Of a stretch of DNA of 64,000 bases, positions 53,711 through 64,000 are shown piece by piece (position 1 is the stretch's first letter; every line of letters begins with the position of its first letter). The notes beneath the pieces were generated by a model. It was not told where the DNA came from. It searched no databases and saw only the letters and a list, made by a program, of their open reading frames with translations. Source of the DNA: Takakia lepidozioides. Taxonomy: Eukaryota; Streptophyta; Takakiopsida; Takakiales; Takakiaceae. Location of the stretch: the NCBI GenBank assembly GCA_030704615.1, contig CM060734.1, forward strand, positions 22,818,001-22,882,000. Direction: 5' to 3'. A program made the position numbers and the translations under genes.

Positions 53711-55337
53711 TACCAGAAGTAAGTACAATGATAGTAACAAAAAGCAAAGCCAAACTAATACCTCCAGTAGTTGAGGAAGATGATGATAATGAAGGTGGCA
53801 GTGATATGCTTGAAGATGATGAGGCTTGGAGAGATGAGAAGGAACTGCACAAGGAAGTGGCAGATACCATAAGGGAAATGCAGATGAGTACTGATATTCC
53901 TGTGGCAGATTCCTCTGATTCTGATGGAGAAGAAGAAGTGAGTGAGGATGAAAGAAAGAAAGAATTTGCAGACATGCAAAGTAATGAAGGGACTTTGGCT
54001 GAAGTAATATGCCAGACCAAAGCGGAGATTACCATTGGACAGCTATTGGCTTGGAAGGAAGCCAATAATCTGCTTGCTGCCTATGCGAGTTTGGTTGAAC
54101 CTCATGCAAAGCGCATGGAGGCTTTATAGCAGTAGCTAGATATGTACAAACTCAGAGAGGAGCAGACTCTCAGAGGTGCCACAACCAACTTGGTGGATAA
54201 CCAACTTCTGCAGGTCTAGTTAGCACAAGGACCGGTGGAAGGCAAAGCACCACGGAAGCTCACCCAAGCCGAGATGAATGAGCTCAGGCTGCAGGTGCAG
54301 AACATTGCCACAACTACTATAGACAATGTCTATAGTAGGATAGCAGAGCTCCAAGAGGATGTAGACGGCCTGCAGACTCAGGTGGAGGACCTAACATCAA
54401 ATATTGACAAGAGAGTCTTTGTACCTGAGGAGCAGCTGATGGCTTCTTATTTACAAGCCAGAACTTTAGCTTTTCAGTCTTCTTCGCAGGGGGTGCAGGA
54501 GATGCCAGTGGTACAAGAGCCAGTGCTACCAATACCACAACAAGTGACTGTGACAGTAGTTGACCCTGTTGTTACTACAGCCACACCACAGCCACCACAG
54601 CCTGAGGTATGGGGGAGGGGGGGGATGCTGCTTTTAACCCACCTAAAACTCCTGCTGCACGGGAGTACAGTCAGGCTATGATTATGCCCTTCAACCAAAT
54701 TCCCATTGTGTTGGATTTGGCTTGGAAGGAATTTAGTCCAATAAACCACATTACTACCAAATCATGCGCATTTGGCTGCCAGTGGCAACTAGGACTAAGG
54801 TTCTTCCAAACAATCGACCCATTGAGGATCATCACTTTGCGAGATACTGGCATGAGGCAAGTACCATGTTGAAGGAATTAATTGCCTTCCAAGTTGTACA
54901 TGGATTCATTTATACCAAGACCAAAGAGGTAGCAAGTATTGTCATGGGCTGCGGGCTATACTACGCTGCTTGTTTTCTGGCACGTTATCACATTGAACAG
55001 CAGAAGATGCAATCGCGCTTTCTGAGTTATTCCAGTGGGGATCATTAGATCTTACCTGCAGTGTCACCTCATATGTATCTATATGAGGCAAAAGTTATGA
55101 TGCAAAAGGATTCTCAAATTCATTCATGGTTTCATGCAGCCTGGAACAATTTGTCAACACAGAAATTCGGGCCTGGCGATATTTTCTTTAAGGGCCATGA
55201 GGCATGGAAAAACTTGCACAATTCACAAGTCATTGGTACACCACTCACCTGGACAGACAAGGAGTTTAGGGTCTTCACCAATTTTGCAATTCAACGCTTA
55301 CAACAAGTTTTACACATTAAACTTCCAGACATGGTGG
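53711..55337 (+). mobile_element. Chimeric retroelement copy, gag-region segment fused to 3' ORF
   Basis: 53711-54050 matches 36001-36347 of the large Ty3 element, and 54047-55337 matches about 43093-44365. Everything between, including protease, RT, RNase H and integrase, is absent. The joint keeps the reading frame: QLLA from the acidic gag tail continues directly as WKEANNLLAAYASLVEPHAK of the 3' ORF. The copy has since picked up stops (first at 54127) and frame changes. There are no LTRs, and the ends lie in unrelated sequence on both sides. No target-site duplication was found. Confidence 0.85.
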
Positions 55338-55504
55338 GGGGGCTGCTATTTCATGAGCGGCATGAGCATGAGCGGAAAAAAAAAAAAACATGAGCAGACC
55401 ATTGTAAGTCCACGGAAATAGGGTTAGGAGGCACGGAAATAGGGTCATGTGAAGTTGGAATGTGGCACTAGTGGACTTGAAATGCAACATTTTATTGCAT
55501 TTAC

Positions 55505-58500
55505 TTGCCGAAAATGGCTAAGTCCCAGATCTAACTGGGCCCGGAACTGGAAAAATGGCGCCGAATTTCCGATTTTGGTGCCAGTCAGATCTGGGACTTA
55601 GCCATTTTAGGCCCTGAACTAGAAAAATGGCGTTTTTTTTTTTTTTTTTTTCGGTGTCATTTTACCAGTTCGGGGCCGAAAATGGCTAAGTCCCAGATCT
55701 GACTGGGCGCGGAACTGGAAAAATGGCGCCGAATTTCCGATTTTGGTGCCAGCCACCCTAGGGACTTAGCCATTTTCGGACCCGAACTGGAAAAATGGCG
55801 CCATTTTTCCAGTTCGGGGCCGAAAATGGCTAAGTCCCAGATCTGAAAGGGCGCGGAACTGGAAAAATGGTGCCAAATTTTCAGTTGCAGTTCTAGCCAT
55901 CGTAGGGACTTAGCCATTTTCGGGGCCTGGAACTGGAAAAATGGCGCCATTTTTCCATTTCGGGGCCGAAAATGGCTAAGTCCCAGATCTGACTGGGCCC
56001 CGAACTGGAAAAATGGCCGTTTTATTTTAAATTATTTTTTATTTTATTTTATTTTATTTCGGCGCCATTTTTATTGTTCGGGGCTGAAAAATGGCTAAGT
56101 CCCAAATCTGACTGGGCCCAGAACTGGAAAAATGGCGCCGAAATTCCGATTTTGGGTGCCAATCAGATCTGGGACTTAGCCGTTTTCGGCCCCGAACTGG
56201 AAAAATGGCGTTTTTTCTTTTTTTTCTTTTTTTCTTCGGCGCCATTTTTCCATCTCGGGGCCGAAAATGGCTAAGTCCGAGATCTGACTGGGCCCAGAAC
56301 TGGAAAAATGGCGCCGAATTTCCGATTTTGGGTGCAAGTCAGATCTGGGACTTAGCCGTTTTCGGCACCGAACAAAAATGGTTTTTTTTTTTTTTTTTTT
56401 GGCGCCATTTTTCCATTTCGGGGCCGAAAATGGCTAAGTCCCAGATCTGACTGGGCGCGGAACTGGAAAAATGGCGCCGAATTTCCGATTTTGGTGCCAG
56501 CCACCCTAGGGACTTAGCCATTTTCGGACCCGAACTGGAAAAATGGCGCCATTTTTCCAGTTCGGGGCCGAAAATGGCTAAGTCCCAGATCTGAAAGGGC
56601 GCGGAACTGGAAAAATGGTGCCAAATTTTCAGTTGCAGTTCTAGCCATCGTAGGGACTTAGCCATTTTCGGGGCCTGGAACTGGAAAAATGGCGCCATTT
56701 TTCCATTTCGGGGCCGAAAATGGCTAAGTCCCAGATCTGACTGGGCCCCGAACTGGAAAAATGGCCGTTTTATTTTAAATTATTTTTTATTTTATTTTAT
56801 TTTATTTCGGCGCCATTTTTCTTGTTCGGGGCTGAAAAATGGCTAAGTCCCAAATCTGACTGGGCCCAGAACTGGAAAAATGGCGCCGAAATTCCGATTT
56901 TGGGTGCCAATCAGATCTGGGACTTAGCCGTTTTCGGCCCCGAACTGGAAAAATGGCGTTTTTTCTTTTTTTCTTTTTTTTCTTCGGCGCCATTTTTCCA
57001 TCTCGGGGCCGAAAATGGCTAAGTCCGAGATCTGACTGGGCCCAGAACTGGAAAAATGGCGCCGAATTTCCGATTTTGGGTGCAAGTCAGATCTGGGACT
57101 TAGCCGTTTTCGGCACCGAACAAAAATGGTTTTTTTTTTTTTTTTCTTTGGCGCCATTTTTCCATTTCGGGGCCGAAAATGGCTAAGTCCCAGATCTGAC
57201 TGGGCCCGGAACTGGAAAAATGGCGCCGAATTTTCCGATTTTGGTGCCAGCCACCCTAGGGACTTAGCCATTTTCGGACCCGAACTAGAAAAATGGCGCC
57301 ATTTTTCCAGTTCGGGGCCAAAAATGGTTGAGTCCCAGATCTGAAAGGGCGCGGAACTGGAAAAATGGTGCCAAATTTTCAGTTGCAGTTCCAGCCATCG
57401 TAGGGACTTAGCCATTTTCGGGGCCGAAAATGGCTAAGTCCCAGATCTGACTGGGCCCCGAACTGGAAAAATGGCCGTTTTATTTTAAATTATTTTTTAT
57501 TTTATTTTATTTTATTTCGGCGCCATTTTTCTTGTTCGGGGCCGAAAAATGGCTAAGTCCCAAATCTGACTGGGCCCAGAACCGGAAAAAATGGCGCCGA
57601 ATTTCCGATTTTGGGTGCCAATCAGATCTTGGACTTAGCCGTTTTCGGCCCCGAACTGGAAAAATGGCGTTTTTTTTTTTTTTTTTTTTCGGTGCCATTT
57701 TTCCATTTCGGGGCCGAAAATGGCTAAGTCCGAGATCTGACTGGGCCCAGAACTGGAAAAATGGCGCCGAATTTCCGATTTTGGGTGCCAGTCAGATCTG
57801 GGACTTAGCCGTTTTCGGCCCCGAACTGGAAAAATGGCGTTTTTTCTTTTTTTCTTTTTTTTCTTTCGTCGCCATTTTTCCATCTCGGGGCCAAAAATGG
57901 CTAAGTCCGAGATCTGACTGGGCCCAGAACTGGAAAAATGGCGCCGAATTTCCGATTTTGGGTGCAAGTCAGATCTGGGACTTAGCCGTTTTCGGCACCG
58001 AACAAAAATGGTTTTTTTTTTTTTTTTTTTGGCGCCATTTTTCCATTTCGGGGCCGAAAATGGCTAAGTCCCAGATCTGACTGGGCCCGGAACTGGAAAA
58101 ATGGCGCCGAATTTCCGATTTTGGTGCCAGCCACCCTAGGGACTTAGCCATTTTCGGACCCGAACTGGAAAAATGGCGCCATTTTTCCAGTTCGGGGCCG
58201 AAAATGGCTAAGTCCCAGATCTGAAAGGGCGCGGAACTGGAAAAATGGTGCCAAATTTTCAGTTGCAGTTCCAGCCATCGTAGGGACTTAGCCATTTTCG
58301 GGGCCTGGTACTGGAAAAATGGCGCCATTTTTCCATTTCGGGGCCGAAAATGGCTAAGTCCCAGATCTGACTAGGCCCCGAACTGGAAAAATGGCCGTTT
58401 TTTTTTAAATTATTTTTTATTTTATTTTATTTTATTTCGGCGCCATTTTTCTTGTTTTGGGCCGAAAAATGGCTGAGTCCCAAATCTGACAGGGCCCAGA

Positions 58501-59637
58501 ACTGGAAAAATGGCGCCGAAATTCCGATTTTGGGTGCCAATCAGATCTGGGACTTGGCCGTTTTCGGCCCCGAACTGGAAAAATGGCGTTTTTTTTTTTT
58601 TTTGTTTTTTCTTCGGCGCCATTTTTCCATCTCGGGGCCGAAAATGGCTAAGTCCGAGATCTGACTGGGCCCAGAACTGGAAAAATGGCGCCGAATTTCC
58701 GATTTTGGGTGCAAGTCAGATCTGGGACTTAGCCGTTTTCGGCACTGAACAAAAATGGTTTTTTTTTTTTTTTTTTTGGCGCCATTTTTCCATTTTGGGG
58801 CCGAAAATGGCTAAGTCCCAGATCTGACTGGGCCCGGAACTGGAAAAATGGCGCCGAATTTCCGATTTTGGTGCCAGCCACCCTAGGGACTTAGCCATTT
58901 TCGGACCCGAACTGGAAAAATGGCGCCATTTTTCCAGTTCGGGGCCGAAAATGGCTGAGTCCCAGATCTGAAAGGGCGCGGAACTGGAAAAATGGTGCCA
59001 AATTTTCAGTTGCAGTTCCAGCCATCGTAGGGACTTAGCCATTTTCGGGGCCGAAAATGGCTAAGTCCCAGATCTGACTGGGCCCCGAACTGGAAAAATG
59101 GCCTTTTTTTTAATTATTTTTTATTTTATTTTATTTTATTGCGGCGCCATTTTTCTTGTTCGGGGCCGAAAAATGGCTAAGTCCCAAATCTGACTGGGCC
59201 CAGAATTGGAAAAATGGCGCCGAAATTCCGATTTTGGGTGCCAATCAGATCTGGGACTTAGCCGTTTTCGGCCCCGAACTGGAAAAATGACGTTTTTTTT
59301 TTTTTTTTTTTTTCGGTGCCATTTTTTCTATTTCGGGGCCGAAAATGGCTAAGTCCCGGATCTGACTGGGCCCAGAACTGGACAAATGGCGCCGAATTTC
59401 CGATTTTGGGTGCCAGTCAGATCTGGGACTTAACCGTTTTCGGCCCCGAACTGGAAAAATGGCGTTTTTTTTTTTTTTTTTTTTTTTTTTTCTTCGGCGC
59501 CATTTTTCCATCTCGGGGCCGAAAATGGCTAAGTCCGAGATCTGACTGGGCCCAGAACTGGAAAAATGGCGCCGAATTTCCGATTTTGGGTGCAAGTCAG
59601 ATCTGGGACTTAGCCGTTTTCGGCACCGAACAAAAAT

Positions 59638-59679
<42 letters not shown>

Positions 59680-60148
59680 GCGCCATTTTTCCATTTTGGG
59701 GCCGAAAATGGCTAAGTCCCAAAATCTGACTGGGCCCAGAACTGGAAAAATGGCGCCGAATTTCCGGTTTTGGGTGCCAGTCAGATCTAGGCCTTAGCCA
59801 TTTTCGGCCCTGAACAGGACAAATGGCATTTATTTATTTATTTTTATAAATATATATTTATTTATTATTTTTTTTCTGGCGCCATTTTTCCATTTCGGGC
59901 CCGAAAATGGCTAAGTCCCAGATCTGACTAGGCCCAAAACTGGAAAAATGGAGCCGAATTTCCGATTTTGGGTGCCAGTCACATCTGGGACTTAGCCGTT
60001 TTCGGCCCCGAACTAGAAAAATGGCGTTTTTTTATTTGCTTTTTTGTTTTTTTTTTTCCGGCGCCATTTTTCCAATTCGGGGGCCGAAAATGGCTAAGTC
60101 CCAGATCTGACTGGTACCAAAATCGGAAATTCGGCGCCATTTTTCCAG
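55505..60148. repeat. Fold-back satellite with higher-order structure
   Basis: Tandem units of about 145-180 bp. Each has a left arm CCGAAAATGGCTAAGTCCCA...GATCTGACTGG and an inverted right arm CCAGTCAGATCTGGGACTTA...GCCGTTTTCGG. Around the arms are blocks of GAACTGGAAAAATGGCGCC and poly-T runs of 15-40 bases. The longest poly-T before GGCGCC recurs at about 56385, 57130, 58012, 58757 and 59640, that is at alternating ~745 and ~882 bp, a higher-order period near 1627 bp. Open frames of up to 182 codons on both strands result from the absence of stops in the repeat and are not genes. Confidence 0.93.
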
Positions 60149-62640
60149 TCATGCAAGTAATTCGAAGAGCGGATGGATGGAAATCCGGCGCCGGATTTCC
60201 ATCCGCCAGGTAAGTCGGCGCGCAAAATTTTCCGTCATGCAGGTAATTCGAAGAGCGGATGGATGAAAATCCGGCGACGGATTTCCATCGATCCGCTCTT
60301 CGAATTACCTGCATGACTGGAAAAATGGCGCCGAATTTCCGATTTTGGGTGCCAGTCAGATCTGGGACTTAGCCGTTTTCGGCCCCAAACTGGAAAAATG
60401 GCGTTTTTTTGTTTTTTTTGTTTTTTTTTTCCCGGCGCCATTTTCTATTTCGGGGCCGAGAATGGCTAAGTCCCAGATCTGACTGGCACCAAAATCGGAA
60501 ATTCGGCGCCATTTTTCCAGTCATGCAGGTAATTCGAAGAGCGGATGGATGGAAATCCGGCGCCGGATTTCCATCCGCCAGGTAAGTTGGCGCGCAAAAA
60601 TTTTCGTCATGCAGGTAATTCGAAGAGCGGATGGATGAAAATCCGGCGCCGGATTTCCATCCGCCAGGTAAATCGGCGCGCAAAATTTCCGTCATGCAGG
60701 TAATTCGAAGAGCGGATGGATGGAAATCCGGCGCCGGATTTCCATCCGCAAGGTTGGTCGGAGAGCGGATGGATGGAGATCCGGCGCCGAATTTCCATCC
60801 TGCAGGTAACTCGAATCCCGGATGGATGGAAATCCGGCGCCGAATTTCCATCCAGCAGGTAAGTCGGATCGCTGGCGTATGGATATTCGGCGCCGAATTT
60901 CCATTCGCCAGGAATTTCGAAGCGCTGAATTACCTTCCTGCAGGTAATTCTGAGCGTGTCCGATTGATTTTTCGGATTTTTCTTGGAATCCTTCACTGCT
61001 AGAGGCAAATCGGAACAGCCTCGGATGGAAATTCGGCGCCGTTTTTCCATTCTGGGAGGTTTCTGCGACTTCCTTTGAGGGGGCCCCGATGGAAATTCGG
61101 CGCCGAATTTCCATCTGGGGGATGGTCTCTGTCGGAGAGGTGCCGGCCTCTCCGCCGCTCTGTTGGATATTCGGTGCCGAGTTTCCGTCCAGGGGTTGAA
61201 ATATGACGGCCAGGTGCTGGCCTCTCCCCCCTCCCCGACTGCATTGGAACGGCCCCGGATGGAAATTCGGCGCCGTTTTTCCATCTGGGGAGGTTTTTAC
61301 GACTTCCTTTGAGGGGGCCCCGATGGAAATTCGGCGCCGAATCTCCATCCGGGGGATGGTCTCTGTCGGAGAGGTGCCGGCCTCTCCGCCGCTCTGTTGG
61401 ATATTCGGTGCCGAATTTCCATCCGGGGGTTGAAATATGACGGCCAGGTGCCGGCCTCTCCCCCTCCCCGACTGCATTGGAACGGCCCCGGATTGAAATT
61501 CGGCGCCGTTTTTCCATCTGGGGAGGTTTTTATGTCGACCAGTTTTCGGTCTGACCCCCCGACACGACTTCCTTTGGGGGGGCCCGGATGGAAATTCGGT
61601 GCCGAATCTCAATCCAGGGGATGCTCTCTGTCGAACACGTGCCGGCCTCTACGCCCGAGGCGACTTCATCCGAGCGTCCCCTGTTGGATATTCGGTGCAG
61701 AATTTCCGTCCGGGGGTTGAAATGTGGCGGCCAGGTGTCGGCCTCTCCCCCTTCCCCGACTGCATCCGAACCGCCGCGGATGGAAATTCGGCGCCGTTTT
61801 TCCATCTGGGGATGTTTTTATGCCGGCCAGTTTTCGGCCTGACCCCCCGACACGACTTCCTTTGGGGGGGCCCGGATGGAAATTCGGCGCCGAATCTCCA
61901 TCCAGGGGATGTTCTCTGTCGCACACGCGCCGGCCTCTGCACCCGAGGCGACTTCATCCGGGCTTCCCCTGTTGTATATTCGGTGCCGAATTTCCGTCCG
62001 GGGGTTGCAATGTGAGGGCCAGATGGCGGCCTTTCCCCGAGCCGACTGCATCCGAAAGGCCTCGGATGGAAATTCGGCGCTGTTTTTCCATCTGGCGATG
62101 TTTTTATGCCGGCCAGTTTTCGGCCTGACCCCCCGACATGACTTCCTTTGGGGGGGCCCGGATGGAAATTCGGCGCCGAATCTCCATCCAAGGGATATTC
62201 ACTGTCGCACACGCGCCGGCCTCTGCGCCCGAGGCGACTTCATCCGGGCTTCCCCTGTTGTATATTCGGTGCCGAATTTCCGTCCGGGGGTTGTAATGTG
62301 AGGGCCAGATGGCGGCCTTTCCCCCGAGCCGACGACATCCGAAAGGCCTCGGATGGAAATTCGGCGCCGTTTTCCATCCGCGGAGGTTTTTATGTCGGCC
62401 AGTTTTCGGCCTGACCCCCCGACAGGACTTCCTTTGGGTGGATCCGAATGGAAATTTGGCGCTGAATTTCCATCCGGGGGATGTTTTCTATCGGACAGGT
62501 GCCGACATCTCTGCCCCAGACGACTTCATCCGTGCAGCCCCTGTTGGATATTGGGTGCCGAATTTCCATTCGGGGGTAGTAATGTGACGGCACGGTGCCG
62601 GCTTCTCCCCTTCAGCCGACATCATCCGGACGGCCCCCCA
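60149..62640. repeat. GGCGCC-centred palindrome array
   Basis: The array consists of palindromes of the form GGAAATTCGGCGCCGAATTTCC and variants (TTCGGTGCCGAATTTCC, TTCGGCGCCGTTTTTCC). In 60149-60960 units of about 88 bp carry AGGTAATTCGAAGAGCGGAT. From 61020 to 61560 three palindromes recur in a ~233-bp period. From 61680 to 62600 they are spaced about 93-98 bp, three per ~285-bp unit, with GACGACTTCATCCG-like and GGCCAGTTTTCGGCCTGACC segments between. Long open frames on both strands are again products of the repeat. Confidence 0.92.
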
Positions 62641-62858
62641 CTTTCTGACTGCATACCGTTGGCAGTTATTGCGCAAAGACCAGGGGCCGCATTCCGGAGA
62701 CAAGGTTCATTAACACTCTGACTGTGGATTTTTGAGATAGTTGGCTCCCTGGATTTGGATCAGGCTTCGTCGCTCGGACAAATCGGCACCGCATTCCTTC
62801 CCATCGCTGCATCCCCCTTCTACCAGGGAGCTTCCCCGCACGCCATCCTGGCAGTCTT

Positions 62859-63892
62859 GTGTGCACATCTCCCATGGCGGAAAACCCGAGCGCTACAGTG
62901 TACTGCCCTCTTCACGAGCATAGAGCTTCATTTCCGTGCAGAGGGGACATCTGCTGGGTGATGGAGAAATATCTGTGCGTTCGATACCACCTGAAACCGG
63001 GGTCGGTTTTTTTGGAGGAGGAAAGGAAGGACTCAAACGGCCTTGTTGTCGAGAGTATTGTTGTGCTCCACGATGATTTCGGCGATGGCAGGGAATGGCG
63101 AGTTCCACCATCGGACAGCGTCATATACAGGGCTGTTGGGGACTTCATTTGCCCGCCAAATGCACCTTCTATCCTGGCGCCTTCCACGAAACAATCCGCG
63201 AATCAGAGAGTGGCTACCTCAAAGAGAGAAGTCCGTAACGAAGTAAAACCAGAGCCGAACCCATCCATGAAGACGAGCGAGAACCGGGTTGTTCACAACC
63301 TGTCCGACTCAGACGAGGTCATGGAAGTTCCGAGATCGTCTTGGAGATCAGGCAAGTCCTCAATGGACGTCAGTGGAGGAGGGAGTCATATTCCCAGCAC
63401 GAGCACCGCAGTTCGATCTATTCTTGAAATTCTGCGAGGGCTTCACCTGGAGGGACACCGGTCGGAGCTGGCCGGGCTGGACTACAGCAAGTTCCCAATT
63501 AAATCGGTTACATGCCTTCCCGCCGACGTCAACGGTAATATCTTCTTTGAGTTCCCTCCTCGGGCGGACTACTCGAGGGCGTCCGGAATGTTGACAGATA
63601 TGGATAGAAAACATGATGGTCATCCTTGGTGCGTTACCAAAACCACCAGCATGAAGATGCTCGATGGTTTCCGGTGCGCTACGTTGTTTGTGCGGGCACG
63701 TTGCGGTGTTTCTCCCCAACTTGCTTCCACTTTAAATCCAGAGGTCACAGGAACGAGACCGATTGGATAGGCACAGCTCATCAACCATTTCGAGCTCAGG
63801 AGAATGTTCCGAACTCCACATTTAAGTGTGCGCATTGCAAAAAACCACCACACTGCATGTCTGTTTGTAATGTCAAGCACTTGTCAAGTTAA
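62859..63892 (+). pseudogene. Cysteine-rich protein of unknown family, one frameshift
   Basis: The first frame from ATG 62859 encodes about 270 plausible residues: CVRYHLKPGSVFLEEERKDS, then IVVLHDDFGDGREWRVPPSD and a Ser/Lys-rich linker. VRSILEILRGLHLEGHRSEL and KFPIKSVTCLPADVNGNIFF follow. Near 63670 protein-like sequence moves to the next frame and continues VRYVVCAGTLRCFSPTCFHF, KSRGHRNETDWIG and a cluster FKCAHCKKPPHCMSVCNVKH, with a stop at 63890-63892. The paired cysteines suggest a zinc-binding C-terminus. A one-base loss in TTTCCGG would account for the break. I recognise no family. A transposon-encoded or domesticated protein is possible, given the repeat arrays directly upstream. 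Confidence 0.5.
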
Positions 63893-63937
63893 ATAAGCAC
63901 AGTGTGAAAACAGCTAGAATAAAACTAGTTATTTGTA

Positions 63938-63996
63938 TTTAACACTTGGATTTAGGTCAAGTGTTAAATCAGGTGTCAAGTTTAGTTTGACACCTG
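63938..63996. repeat. Two adjacent perfect hairpins
   Basis: TTTAACACTTG (63938-63948) pairs with CAAGTGTTAAA (63958-63968). CAGGTGTCAA (63970-63979) pairs with TTGACACCTG (63987-63996). Stems are 11 and 10 bp with loops of 9 and 7. They follow the stop of the frameshifted ORF by about 45 bases. They could form a 3' element or part of a transposon end that continues beyond the window. Confidence 0.7.
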
Positions 63997-64000
63997 GTCC

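Noticed and set aside
55505-60148. Open frames up to 182 codons on both strands with peptides like WKNGAEFPILGASQIWDLAV
   Set aside because: They follow the satellite period exactly, occur on both strands because the units are inverted repeats, and have poly-Phe/Lys runs from T/A tracts. No start context or composition suggests real proteins.
60369-62300. Reverse- and forward-strand frames of 100-306 codons in the palindrome array
   Set aside because: The repeated peptides (RRRISI, APNFHPG, GAEFPSG) are translations of the GGCGCC palindrome in different frames. No stops arise because the unit lacks them.
55505-62640. CRISPR array
   Set aside because: Repeats are long, themselves palindromic and not separated by unique spacers of constant size; the context is eukaryotic and no cas genes exist.

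Overview
The window looks like nuclear DNA of a streptophyte (land plant, or possibly a charophyte alga) with a large, repeat-rich genome. The evidence is a chloroplast-type GrpE gene with an N-terminal transit-like exon, a compact plant-type LisH-CTLH gene with GT-AG introns, a decayed PLS-type pentatricopeptide-repeat (PPR) locus, a chromodomain Ty3 element, an Athila/Tat-like Ty3 element and an APE-type LINE. I see no bacterial operons, rRNA or tRNA gene, or CRISPR array. The species cannot be fixed from the sequence; the PPR fragments favour a fern, lycophyte or bryophyte.

Layout. 1-4.5 kb: intergenic, with hairpins, doubtful exon remnants and a reverse-strand Copia/TRIM-like LTR with its primer-binding site. 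4.55-6.7 kb: a reverse-strand multi-exon host gene of unknown function, with a membrane segment, a frame break in a C10 run and a duplicated splice acceptor. 7.08-7.81 kb: nested inverted repeats resembling a fold-back element. 9.5-13.7 kb: a decayed reverse-strand chromovirus. 13.9-16.4 kb: a LINE fragment and a PPR pseudogene. 16.4-18.5 kb: decayed reverse-strand ORFs, one resembling the N-terminal part of a group I bZIP. 19.06-19.19 kb: degenerate telomere-like repeats. 20.88-23.42 kb: a six-exon LisH-CTLH gene. 25.04-27.50 kb: a three-exon plastid GrpE gene. 28.3-28.9 kb: a second copy of the Copia/TRIM-like LTR and leader. 29.9-30.7 kb: a three-exon reverse-strand gene of unknown function.

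32,376-45,734 is a structurally complete 13.4-kb Ty3-type retrotransposon with two ~1-kb LTRs, a perfect ATTCA target-site duplication, a primer-binding site, a polypurine tract, gag-pro-RT-RNaseH-IN, and about 3.2 kb of extra 3' coding sequence. 46.7-51.4 kb is a reverse-strand LINE. 52.8-53.7 kb is a zinc-finger/coiled-coil gene cut by 53,711-55,337. That insert is a chimera that fuses a gag-region segment of the large Ty3 family in frame to its 3' ORF, skipping about 6.75 kb of pol.

55.5-62.6 kb is non-coding satellite DNA in two related arrays, one of fold-back units and one of palindromes centred on GGCGCC. The window ends with a frameshifted cysteine-rich ORF and two adjacent hairpins.

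The host genes are not an operon and show no shared pathway. GrpE acts with plastid Hsp70; the LisH-CTLH protein probably acts in a CTLH/GID-type complex or a related assembly. Most of the remainder is transposon-derived or satellite DNA. The least ordinary items are the in-frame retroelement chimera and the two palindromic satellite arrays.
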